Part shown: positions 14,001 through 26,000 of the stretch, in pieces
Position numbering within the stretch: the first letter of the stretch is position 1
Layout: each line of letters starts with the position of its first letter
Assembly (NCBI GenBank): GCA_002633005.1
Contig: NMRA01000387.1
Location: 120,741-170,309 of the forward strand
Source of the DNA: Phoronis australis
Taxonomy: Eukaryota; Phoronida; Phoronidae
Reading direction: 5' to 3'
Length of the DNA: 49,569 nt
Notes under the pieces: generated by a model
Seen by the model: the letters and a program-made list of their open reading frames with translations, nothing else
The model's database searches: none
Told to the model about the DNA's origin: nothing
Translations under genes and position numbers: made by a program

Positions 14001-17000
14001 TAACAACAATATTTGATGTTGTAGTTACTGACGAATCGGAGCCTGAGTTGCAGATGATAGTATATTTAGCAATCGAAAACTGAGACAGAAGTGTCACATA
14101 ATTATCAGTTTTGATCCAGATGTTACGTTTGGGACCCGACTACATGTTGAGTCTTATTTATGGTGCTGCAATTGTATTACTTTAAACTATTTTTAGAAAG
14201 TTTGATGATCGAACCGAATAACAATGTCGAGTCAATATTGACCTGTCTTTTGAACTTTCCACACGCACAGTTGAAGTAGTGCGGAAGGTGAATACGGAAA
14301 ACAAATATAACATGGCTGTATTGCACTCGACTGATTCAACACGAATGGGACAATATTCACGAGTGAGAAACAACATGACCGCTGGTCCTCTTAAATCAGA
14401 CCGACTCACCCAAAACAGGACATCTGGGGATCAAATGGGACCGTCGCACCAGAAAATGGGACTGACGCACCTAAAAACATGACCGCCCCACCAGAAAAAC
14501 CAGAAAACAGGACCGCCGGGGACTGAACATGACCGCCGGGGATTGAAACCGCAGTGACAAACAAGTTAAGATTTACTACGGGTAGGCCTACACAGATCAT
14601 ACAATGGAGCTATATACGTATGCATATGCAGGTCTTGTGCCGATTAATACAACGAAATCTTTTGTGCGCTACAGGACACTTCGCTTTGTAACACGTGGCG
14701 CTTTTGAGTTTTAACCACAAACCAACCAGGTTGCAAGCTTTTGAGCTAAATAATTATAACTTTATCCACAGCGTAAGTTTTACAACAAAATGAAAATCGT
14801 TTTCTCCAATTTGACGTTTTAGTCAAGAAAAAAAACGGGTGTTCTGGTTCTCGGATGAAGCATCATAACTAGCCTTTGTGCGGCAAAGCAGTAACTAAAT
14901 ATACAGCTTGGCGGTGATGTGGATAAAACACTGAACATATAAAATCTTCACCGAATTAGTGTTATTAACGACACTCTTCCTAGAGTAAACTAAATTATAT
15001 ATCGGCGCTCGCCGGGAAAAATTGTCGTTCTGTCGTTACTCTGCTGCTAAAATTGAGATGCGTTCTTTCAGGTCGGCTTACATTGACCAGTTCCATAATT
15101 TTTTTACCGTTCAGTCAGCTCTTCTTCTCTTCTACGAGGTTGCGCACATGGCACAACAAATTATTGTCATAAGTTTTTAGTATTTTAATACCAGCAAATC
15201 GAATTTCAGAACAAATCGTGCTGCTGCAAAGTTGAGTCATCATCTTCCGAAAGATGTCGCAAAATTTTAGGACATGTCGCGTGATCATGACACGAGCGCG
15301 ATAGACTCTTTCGTTACATTAGGCAAAAAAAATGACGTTCATTAGATTGTTTTTCACTTAAGCGGCTGCAACCTGCAAGGTAAGTGTTGATTGACTCCTA
15401 GATTTTGCATGCACCTGCTCCGCTCACTAGCTCTACATGTTGATATAAGTTTCACGACGAGGTGACGAGCAGAACTATACCTGGGCTGTGGGAAATTTCG
15501 GGGATGTAACGGAGCTCCATAACGCAGTGCTACCAGCTTTATTTTGGCCAGTCTTTACACAGCTGACCGGTTACGTAATCACAAGCAGTATCAAGACAAT
15601 GATAACTACATATTGTTCGGGGGCCATGTTCAGTCCCCGGCGGTCCCGTTTTCTGGTGGGGCGGTCATGTTTTTAGGTGCGTCAGTTCCATTTTCTGGTG
15701 CGACGGTCCCATTTGATCCACGGACGTCCTGTTTTGGGTTGGTCATTCCGATTTAGAGGACCGGCGGTCATGTTGTTTCTCACCCCCGTGACATTCTTAT
15801 TTTCCTTTCTTTGTCAACAGTGTTTTGCAGTTTGGCATTTATTCAGAGGCTCTTTCATACTAAATTAACTCAGGTATCAGCATAGCATCAATGTAAACTG
15901 AGAACAAGTTAATTGAACCATTCATACTAGCTTTGGTAGTAAACCACACTGTTAGTAAACAGTAGGTGATGACATAACTTCAGGTAGTGCTGATACATTC
16001 CATGTGCACTAAGATTTTTTAAAAAAAAAATTATCACATTAAAATGTGATAATTTGTGAGTATTTACGTGTGATGATTAACATAAAACTTATTTCTAATT
16101 CAATGTGTGATTATTCGAGCAAACCATTAGCAAATAATAGCAACTACACTGCCCTTTAATTGTTGACAATAGCAGTGGCCCCTGGCGATAACTTCAATGA
16201 GACTTAAGTTGACCATTCATACCACACCACAGTGTTGATGCTAGGCTTTTACATCCACCCGCTTACTGCAAAGTTAACTACCACAGCTAACTTCGATCCA
16301 GGACCGAAGTTAACTGTTTATACTGACCGCAATTTACCAAAACATCGTCTCGTTGACTATACTATGGCAAAACTTCTGGAGATTCATAATACCTTCAACA
16401 GCAGATATTCTCACATCACTGAAGTCACAGACGACGTCGGGTAGCACGTAATTTTCAGGATCTCCTATTTCATAAGTAAGTTGTTCTGATGCCGCTGCCA
16501 CAGAAACAAGGCCGCCTGTATTATGGGGCTTTGTGAGAACAAAGTCACCGTTCTCTTCACATTCAACCACTGGGAAACCGATGTTGTCCCTAAAACACAA
16601 AGTAGTAGCACGTAATTCAGCAAATTCAATATGAATTAACCAGGACGATGTCTGACTTGACATCAGTCAGCTTGAAGACTAGCCTACAGATTTCACTTGA
16701 AATGAAACTGACATTTTGGGCTAGCAGGGGGTAATTAGTCCACATAGTGGTTGTAAATCATGGGTGCCATTCACACAAAATAGGCCTTTTGACATTAACA
16801 TGGAAGGTCAGTGAAAGTGGTTCTTTAGGCACTTTCCCATTAGGGGAATTTCGATTTACCAAAACTTCGCTGAAATCTTGCTTACTTTTCCGACTAGACT
16901 GCGATATGGAAGTTATCGCTAAGATACCAGACGACGCAGTTCATTCGTACTCTTAAATGAATATTGAGTCTAGTGGGTTCGTGGCTAACTGAAAATTGAT

Positions 17001-20000
17001 ATCCTGAGTGTTTATGAAAATGATCAGTGTCATTCTTCATCATGTATAATGCCTTCTTTTATTTATTTAAGTCTGTCTATTGAGAGCCCGTCGACTATGC
17101 TATTGTTCCCACTACTACAACGAAGTTTTGGTGAGTACCAAAGCTTCGTTTTTAAATCCTGTTTTCACTGAAAGTTCGCTTGCAGATTAACTACCGGAGT
17201 TAACCTTTCCCACTTACTGAAACTTTGGTAAAAGCGAAGTTTTGTCTCTAATGGAAAAGCGACTTTCGTGAACCCTGCTCTTAGTCACACAGCTATCCCA
17301 ATTAGTGACCTGTGTAAGTAAATACCGCATAACAAAGGGTTTGTGGTACTGGCTAAGAAAAAAAATTATTACCCCCTATAGGTTTTGGATAGTCAAGACA
17401 CCATGCTATTGTGGTTAATAAAATCGCCATAGGATGCTGATACCATCGTTCTCTAGATAATGAGATCCAGCATAAACACACTAGGAGCCAAATTTTCATT
17501 TGGAAAGTTTGTAAACAGCATGACTTTGTTTGAATAGTTTGTGAAAAACACACACATGATAAGGTTTTTGAATTTTGAAAATTGGACAAGAAATGCGCAA
17601 TACATTCTTTATTAATTCTGCTGAGTGTGCAACATAATTGGGCCAATTACCAAACCACCAGGCAGCAGTTGGATTTTGGGGTAAGCCAAGTGTTACTGTG
17701 CAATTCTTGGTATGGTTATGGTGTAACCAGATCAAATGATCGATTCTCAGACACAGTACTCTTCATGAATATTTTGTCTAAAGGCAGCACCTGAATCACT
17801 GAAGAGTAACAATGGGATTGCTCCTTACGCCTGATATATGAGCTTCATGAGGCATCTCACCCCCTGATGTCCTTCAGACGTTTGAGTGTCGTTTTGTTGG
17901 CACTCATTCAACAAAGTCCTCATGAAGTTACTATACTATAGAACACTTGGAAAATCCAAAAAATAAGACTGGCTGAAACCAGCAGTTGGTCTTAATTAAT
18001 GGTACAATATGCATAATCATATTAAAGGAGAAACATTTTGACAACCTTATAGTTGTATTGTACCTCAACTGCTGGGAACAGACGTCTTGTACTGAAGTAC
18101 GAAAATTGTCGATAGCAAAGCAAAAATGCAGCTGAAATAAACAAAGGAAACAACAATATGGCGAACTCACACCAATTCAGGGTAAAATATGTCAAAACAA
18201 GTAAAAAAAATTTCATTTCTTTCATAAAAGGTAAGTAACACCAAACAAATACTAATTATCATTTCCAAGCTTTATACTTGTCTATAGTTACCACCAGACA
18301 ATATTCTAACAAATTGTAGGATTGTTTTCGTCTTAATTACTCATCTAATAATGCCTTACCAATCAGGGACGGTCTCCCAGTCAGTAAATATCCCACCAGT
18401 TGCCTGGGCTCCACACTCTATGAGATGGCCAGCCAAGCTGCATTAAAAACACAAAAGTTTTCAAATCTTCCAGGGAATTAAAATTACCTGGTGCATGAAT
18501 GGTGACCAGGTGTTACTATCACGTAACCATAGCAATAAAGACAATTCTCAGTCAATTCTGATTTCATAAGAGGTGAACCAAAGGGTATAGACCCAAGTAG
18601 CATGCTTTTCTTCCTGACAGTTTAATGTGGTTTCAAAAATCAATCTTCTAATTAAAAATTTAAATAAAAGTCTCCAGCCTATGCTCAAGTGACTTACAAC
18701 AATTTCTTATTGGGTTTTCTTCTATTAAGTTTTCAACATAACTTCTAAAAAACTAGACAATGTTAATAACATTAATTGTGTTTTCTTCTACTACGTTTTC
18801 AGCATATGACTTGAACGCTTTACTTCAACAAAACAGCTTGCAACCACATGCCTTTACCATTCTATAGTGTCTGGTCTCTATCCACAACGGGTCCGATGGG
18901 CTGCGGTCCCGCGACCGGCAAAATAATTTCTGTCAAAATTTATTCGCCACATTTCTTCAGCAAATTTGATAAAATTGTCCATATTTTGATTTTATTGAAA
19001 TTAAGGCGTGCTGTCGATTATTTTATCCCCATTTGCAGGCTGGTAACAGGCACTCGTCCATTCACACTGAAGGCATTTTCTTAGCCTGGGTTCCTGAATG
19101 AATTGTACTTCCGGGATCGCGGTAAGTTCAAAATGGCGGTGGTTCTTCGGGTGCGAATCGTTAGTGGCGCATTCATTTAAACTTTTTTCGAGTACGAATC
19201 GTGTATTAGTTATGGGGTAGGTACTGCTTGGATCCTCATAACATCCTGTAATCATGTAATAAGGGTTAACAACGTGAGACCAGGACTTTAAACGCGGCCA
19301 GTTCCAATTTTATCCCTCTATTTTAGGCCGAGTTTAATTTAAATGCAAAGTGGTCCCCGTATTCAGACTGAGTTTAGAGACAAACTATAAAAAACTCACC
19401 TCCCTGCAGCTAGCTTGTCAAAATCAGTTGGCTCCCATTTAAACTAAAAAAATAAGATTGTTTTTCAAAGTTAGATTGGGTACTATTATGTGATGGAAGG
19501 ACTTTGTTAATTAAACCAAATCTTCCCAAACCATTGTTGCAGTTTTATTTCTAACAGAAATTTCACTTATGTCATTCAGTGCAAAGCTGAGTCTGTTGCT
19601 TTCTAAAGTTCTGTTTAAAGTGCTGTCTATCACTTTTGCGATAGGCAAACTGATCAATAATTCCTCCATCGTGACAACCCAGCACAAGTGGAATTCCATG
19701 CCACGACGGCCAAGAGCAAACGGAACTCGAGGTCAGAGTGCCTGGAATGATGCTGGTCATGACAGTCCACTACCTGTTATGAGTAGAAACAGAACCGGAT
19801 TATGTTTAGCATGAAATGTCCTTTACAAAGAGACAGGCCAAAGCTTATCGCAAGAATACATTTTGGTAGACTTACCATGTGCATGAGCGGTGCCAGTGCC
19901 AAAGCACTGTCGGTGCATCGCCCTGTTATGACGATGTCAGCGCCCAGGTCAAGTGCTCTGACGATGGGACCAGCACTGAAATTTCAAACACGAAATGGAC

Positions 20001-23000
20001 GACACTAGACCTTAAAATTAGCATTATTTCAATCAATACAAAAATTGAATTTCAGCAAAACTCGTCAAGCTTCATTAAGCTAAAAACTCAAAATGAACAG
20101 AGCAACCACAAATAAAACTGAATAACCGGAACATTAGTGTAAATGTTTTCACCTGAAATTTTTTGACCTTTGACAAATTTAAAAGAGACTTTATCAACTT
20201 CTTTTGAAAACTAGAGTCAAATATAGTGAGACAAAAACTATACTGTCCAGCACTTTATGTGTTCATTCTCAGACATTTTGTCCTTTTGCTTTTATTAATA
20301 AGTGAGATTTAATTATTTTTCATAAATAGTTGTGTGGAACATGAGACCTAAACTGTGACTTAAGTCTTAAATCATATTTCATGAAATGGAATGTGAAAAC
20401 CATAAAAAGATACTAAATCCTGTTTTGGCGATTTCAACCAGTCCTCATTCTGTCATCTGATAATGTATCATTTGGCATCTCACTTGAGTGACAGAAGCAG
20501 GTTTGAACTAAAAACTCACATTCTTGTCACAGGTTGGATATTATGGTTCTTGGTGGGTAATCTTTCCCCATAGTTAATGTGTAACTTGCATTAAGGTCAG
20601 TTACCCATTATGTAGACTTTGAAAGGAGTTCAAATTTTTCTCCTAACTTTTGAGGGTTGTCGACTGTGGCAAGTATTATTTTGTTCCAGAGTACTAGATA
20701 GAAAAGATGTTTTTTCCTACCTGTTAATAGGCCAAAACCAGGTTCAGTATCCTTTTAAGTTTCTTCCACAGCAATTGTTATTCTTTGTTCTAATTGAAAC
20801 AAGTCACAATAAATTGCCTAAAAGTCCCCCGTCAGCCATACTGCCTTGGCCACTGAATCTAATCTGCAAAAGGTGCGGATTTATTTCCTTTGAAATACTT
20901 ACCCAAGATATGCGTTCATGCTGTGGATAGTTTTGGGAATGTGTTGTCCAGATTCCATTTCTCTGACACCTTGCTCTGTCAGAGCAGAAATCTGTAAAAT
21001 ACTGAATTGTCCACCAGTTGTGTTAAAGTAACCATCAATCGCCATGATAACCATTCGCATTTGATCAATTTGAAATAACTTTTTAACTGAGTGCACAATC
21101 GTTTTTGCCATATTTTCATTTCTGCTGTGAACACAAATTTCAACAAAACCTAAACTGAAAGAGACAGTACTTGAATTATATGATTATTCTTACATTCACT
21201 GTGCATGGATTTTATGATTTTTCATTAAATTAGTCATAAGCAGCAAAGCTCAGAAAATGTAGATATTGAGACCAAGTGAGTGGTCCAACTTGAAAGTAAG
21301 AATTTGGAGAAATCCCAAAAGGTGGGTAGACTGGTGGCTTGATAGTAACATCACTGTCTTAGCTACGTAGACAATATTTTTGGTGAAGAGCAATTTATTA
21401 AAATAGACAAGGTAAAATGTGTGCCAAGATAATTCCATTAATCATTCTAAGACAGTTTTAACCACAAAATATGGAATAGGACATTTGAACTCCAAATTAA
21501 CCTTTGACATGAGGTCATCACCAGTCACCACGGCAATATTTAGATCAACTCCAGACTTCTTGGCCACTTCTGAGAGTGCTGCTGCACATCCTAAAGGATT
21601 GACGCCACCAGCATTGCTGATCACACGGATACCTAAAAGCACAGCCCATGACAATCACTGCCAGTCGTAACCATAGGAACAAGACACCATGATGACCTCT
21701 ACCTCACTCAAGACGTATCGCAGTAAAATCTTACCAATTATCCATATTGTGTTCTTTAATTCATTTTTCAAAGGCGTCTAATAATATTGAACATTGTGAT
21801 TGCCTACAATTCTTCAAAACATCCTGTGAAGGTTGCAACGGTAGACAACTCGAAAGTGGTAAACCATGAATGGCATTACTCATCTTTCAATAGGTAAAAA
21901 TGAGAAAATGAATTAAATAATTCACTAGCCTGCCATACTGTCCTAAATTGATATTTTATGGAAGCGGAGTTGCAAAAAAAACTTTAACAAGGCTCCACCA
22001 GTTAATAATAAATACAACAATGATGACACTGCGTCTCTTTACAGCCCCATGCAGCACCACCTTTGAGAACCATTTTTGGTTCATGTTTTGTTTTTATTGG
22101 GGGAGTTAGCATACATATGATAATACCATAGACTGAATGGAGTTCACAGATTGCTTCATTTGACCTTATTCAGTACTGCATTGGACTTCAAGTCTAAAAT
22201 TTTAAAACTGACGCAGAGATAACTGAACAAACACTTGTCTACTACTAAACCAGTGTTAGAAATTATAATTTTAACAGAAATCATTAATTTTGCTTATATA
22301 GAGACAGGGTAACTAGATGGTTGAGCAGCTATCGCCCACATCAAAAAGTTGTTCAGATTCCAACAGATGGCACTGCTATACCCCCTCCAGTAAGAAGGTC
22401 TCTTGCTCTGTAGTTCACTTTGCATACGTCAATTTGCATTTTTTGTTAACCTATGTCTGTAAACTAGCATGTGGTGCAATAGTATTATATCAAGGCACTA
22501 TATTGTGTAATTTATCTAATAAAACCATTTTAAGACAAATTATAGTGCTTCATATGCTAGTAGTCAGAGGGTGTGGTAAGTACGAGCACACACCCTCAAC
22601 AACAATGAAATATTTAGGTCTACCTGGGACAACTCAAAGAGGTGCAGAAAGCAAAGCAAAATATGCTCACCTACTGGCTACAGGCATGCTATATAAATAA
22701 TGGTACTTTATTATCGTGTGTTATGGTTTTCTACTTTATTACCAAGCATGAGGCAGTTACCTTTCTTTTTGATGTCTGTTAAGAATGGACCAACTGCAGC
22801 CCTTATGAAATCTGGTGTATACCCCATCTCCTGAAAATGAATGTTTACCTAATACCTCTACAACAACGTAAATATAATGAATTCCAATAAACACTATGGT
22901 TAAGTTTCCTAAAACTATAATAAAAATAATGGTCAAAATGGTCTTTTTCCATTTTTTCTCATTTTTCAAAAGTTCACTGCACTCATGTTAAAAATGCTCA

Positions 23001-26000
23001 AATTTCACCATGCGTTCGTTTGTGACAGCTGTGAAATTTTAAAAATGAAAAACAAAATTCCCTTGTTTTTAACACATTATGTTCTAAATTGCACTGAAAC
23101 TTTACTATAACTTGCAATCCAAAAGCTAGTAACAACTCACAAATTCAGGGCACAATATGACAGATAAGTGAAATTTAGTCTTCCTGATTTTTCATAAAAG
23201 ATATTAAGCAGAGAACCAATTATTCACAAATTTTATATCATAACTAGGCATCAGACAAGATGTTGCTCAGGAAATTAATGGCCGTTGAAAAAAATCTATT
23301 TGGCAATTATTTTAGTTCAAAATTGGTGCGATTTTACCGTAATTTTTTAGGCTAACTGGGTCATTTATGTCAAATAAACCAGTCAGGAGTTAACTAACAT
23401 AACTCAGAACAACACTGCACCAGGTTGCAATGATCACCATTATACACTGGTAAGTACTGCTAAGTAGTGGTTTCACACTTTAGGTCAACATACAGGCACT
23501 TTCTGTTTAGCCGCTGTAAGAAGAGACATGGTGATCTCTGACAGGTAGTCAGCCACAAGGAAGTCAATGTCCCCATTGTAGATTAGTTGTGGAGCTGTAA
23601 GAACAAGATGAGGGGCAAGGATTGACTGAGACTGATCAGGAACCGCTGTGAACCCCTTTTGTTCAAAGACCTAACTTTTGATATTAAATACTTGCCATTA
23701 ATAAAATGATCTCAAAATTGATGTTTACTTATAGTAGGAGGGATGTCTGTGCTTGACAAGAACACATGGTTTGTTTTTTAGCTCAAAATCAGATTCAATC
23801 TAAGGGTTGTCTGACTCAGTGAGTCATTTTAAACACTGAGCCTGGTCACAACCAATTAGTGAGTTGTGAGTTCTGACTGAAGACCATAACATTTAGTTAG
23901 TCTCAGTAAGAAACAAGCTAGAAGGATGACGTCATGTCCCCTAGCGTGACCACTATAAAAATGGACAGTTGACAATTTGCGCAACTTAATGAAGAACTGT
24001 TTGAAAAAAGTTTGATCGTGAGAGTATTTGTTTGAAATGGAGAAGAATTAAAGACATCAACGGCCTCCTAAAGATTTCCTGTTGCAGCCCAAACCTTTCC
24101 ATGCACCAAACTGAAGCTCCCAAATTTCTGCCAGTAGTTTGTGAATTTTTTAATGCTTATCCGAACCAAAATTGATGACGAGTGCAAGTTCATATGGATT
24201 AATCACATGAGGAGTGTCCTGTGAAACTATTATGCATCACCCCGCACTCATTATCATCAATTCCGGTTCTGATAAACATTACAAAATGATTAATCCATAA
24301 ACCACAGACAGTAATTTGGGCATTCACGCATCAGTTTGACTCATCAACCCACGCGAAACTGAAGTGCGCCAAATGAGTTTGCCACAGGCTTTGGGCTGCA
24401 TAAACCTATACAAAAGGTACTTATAGCAACATGATTTTGATATTTTAATAAGTGTGAGGCATAATTCGCCGAAAAGTTTCTCATGAATGTAGGGCCTATG
24501 GGATGACTACCATCTCTACTGGGGCCAGTTGAGACGTGGTACTGTCTAGTCAATGTCTCACATACTAGTAGGCAATGACCATCGCCTCTGTTGGCCCGAA
24601 CCAGAGGCGATGTAGAGGCTATAGGCGCTCTGTACGCCGGAAGCTTTTCGGCAAATTATGCCTCGCACCGACTAAACCATCAAAGCCACGTTGTTATAAC
24701 TACCTTTTGCGCATAGACGAACACCTTAGGAGGTTGTCGATGTGTTTAAGTTCTTCCAACTAGAACAAATACTCCCGTTATGAAACTTTTTCTTCGAGCA
24801 GTCCCTATTTCAGTTCCCAAAATCGTGAAATCAACTTTTTCATTTTTTTAACCAGGCCGAAGGTCAGAAGTTGCGGACCTACCGGCGAACTTTGAAAGCT
24901 GAAGTTCCCGCCCTTCGCGTACGTGCTGCCGGGAACCAGCCGTGCATTTGCCGTGTTGTTAAACATTAAAATGTCAAATATGTGCACATGGACTATTAAA
25001 TGTCATATCAACAGCATTTATTTTTATCAAATACAAACAATGATTCATTGAAATACAATCAGTTTCAAGTAACGCCAATTAAAGACAAGTATAAGTGGTG
25101 GCATTTTGGAAACGAACATTTGACTGACAAGACCGCAATAACTCACCTTTGGCCTATTTAAAGATTGAGGTCATGAATTGGAGCGTGCGCAGTATAAAAA
25201 TGGTGAGTTCACGATTTTGGGAACTGAAATAGGGACTGCTCAAAGAAAAAGTTTCATAACGGGAGTATTTGTTCGAGTTGGAAGGAATTAATCACATCGA
25301 CAACCTCCTAAGGTGTTCGTCTATGCGCAAAAGGTAGTTATAACAACGTGGCTTTGATGGTTTAGTCGGTGCGAGGCATAATTCGCCGAAAAGCTTCCGG
25401 CGTACAGAGCGCCTATAGCCTCTACATCGCCTCTGGTTCGGGCCAACAGAGGCGATGGCCATTGCCTAACATACTAGTAGACAGTGACCACTGTCTCTAG
25501 CTGGCTCAGAAAAGACGGTGTAGCTCCTGTAGGAGCTTCATACGCCAGAAACTTTTTCGACAAATTATGCCTCACACCAGCTAAAACAATTCAAAGTCAC
25601 AGGTGTCCTCAGCTTCTGACCGTCCCCAATACACTACATAGAATACTACAAACAGTTCTTCATTCAGTTCCCAAAATCAGAAACTATGGTCATTTTTTGG
25701 CAGGTGATATGAAGTCCTTCCGTGTGCGCAGTATAAAAATGGCCAATTACTGATTTTGGGAACTGAATGAAGAAAATTTGATGACAGGAGTATTTCTTCG
25801 AGTTCCAAGGAATTGAACTCAAAGACATCGACGGCCTCTAAGCCTAAGGAGTGCGCAAAAGGTACTTATAATAATGTTTCTTTGATTTTTAAATCAGTGT
25901 GACGCATAATTCGCCAAAAATCTTCTGGCGTATGAAGATCCTATAGCAGCTACACCGTCTCTACAGAGCCAGCTAGACGGTGGCCACTGTCTTCTTAGTG

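Larger units (their letters stand above)
12711..16392. other. Intron 9 of the AtuA-like gene (3.7 kb)
   Basis: Holds a 111-bp hairpin (13640-13750), a 1.4-kb inverted-repeat element (14357-15791) and short hairpins at 16028-16055 and 16288-16312. Frames inside are short, and those at 14182-14600 and 15544-15868 lie in the inverted repeats. No conserved protein seen. Confidence 0.5.

Noticed and set aside
14182-15868. Overlapping small frames with [17 protein letters not shown]-type sequence
   Set aside because: They are translations of the inverted-repeat arms of the 1.4-kb element, present in both arms, not a protein family.
24341-25480. tRNA-derived SINE (GGTTCGGGCC resembles a B box)
   Set aside because: No matching A box or cloverleaf; long inverted arms and a 9-bp duplication indicate a DNA transposon.
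25193-25742. TATAAAAAT boxes as gene promoters
   Set aside because: They recur at the same place in copies of one transposon family and no gene follows them.
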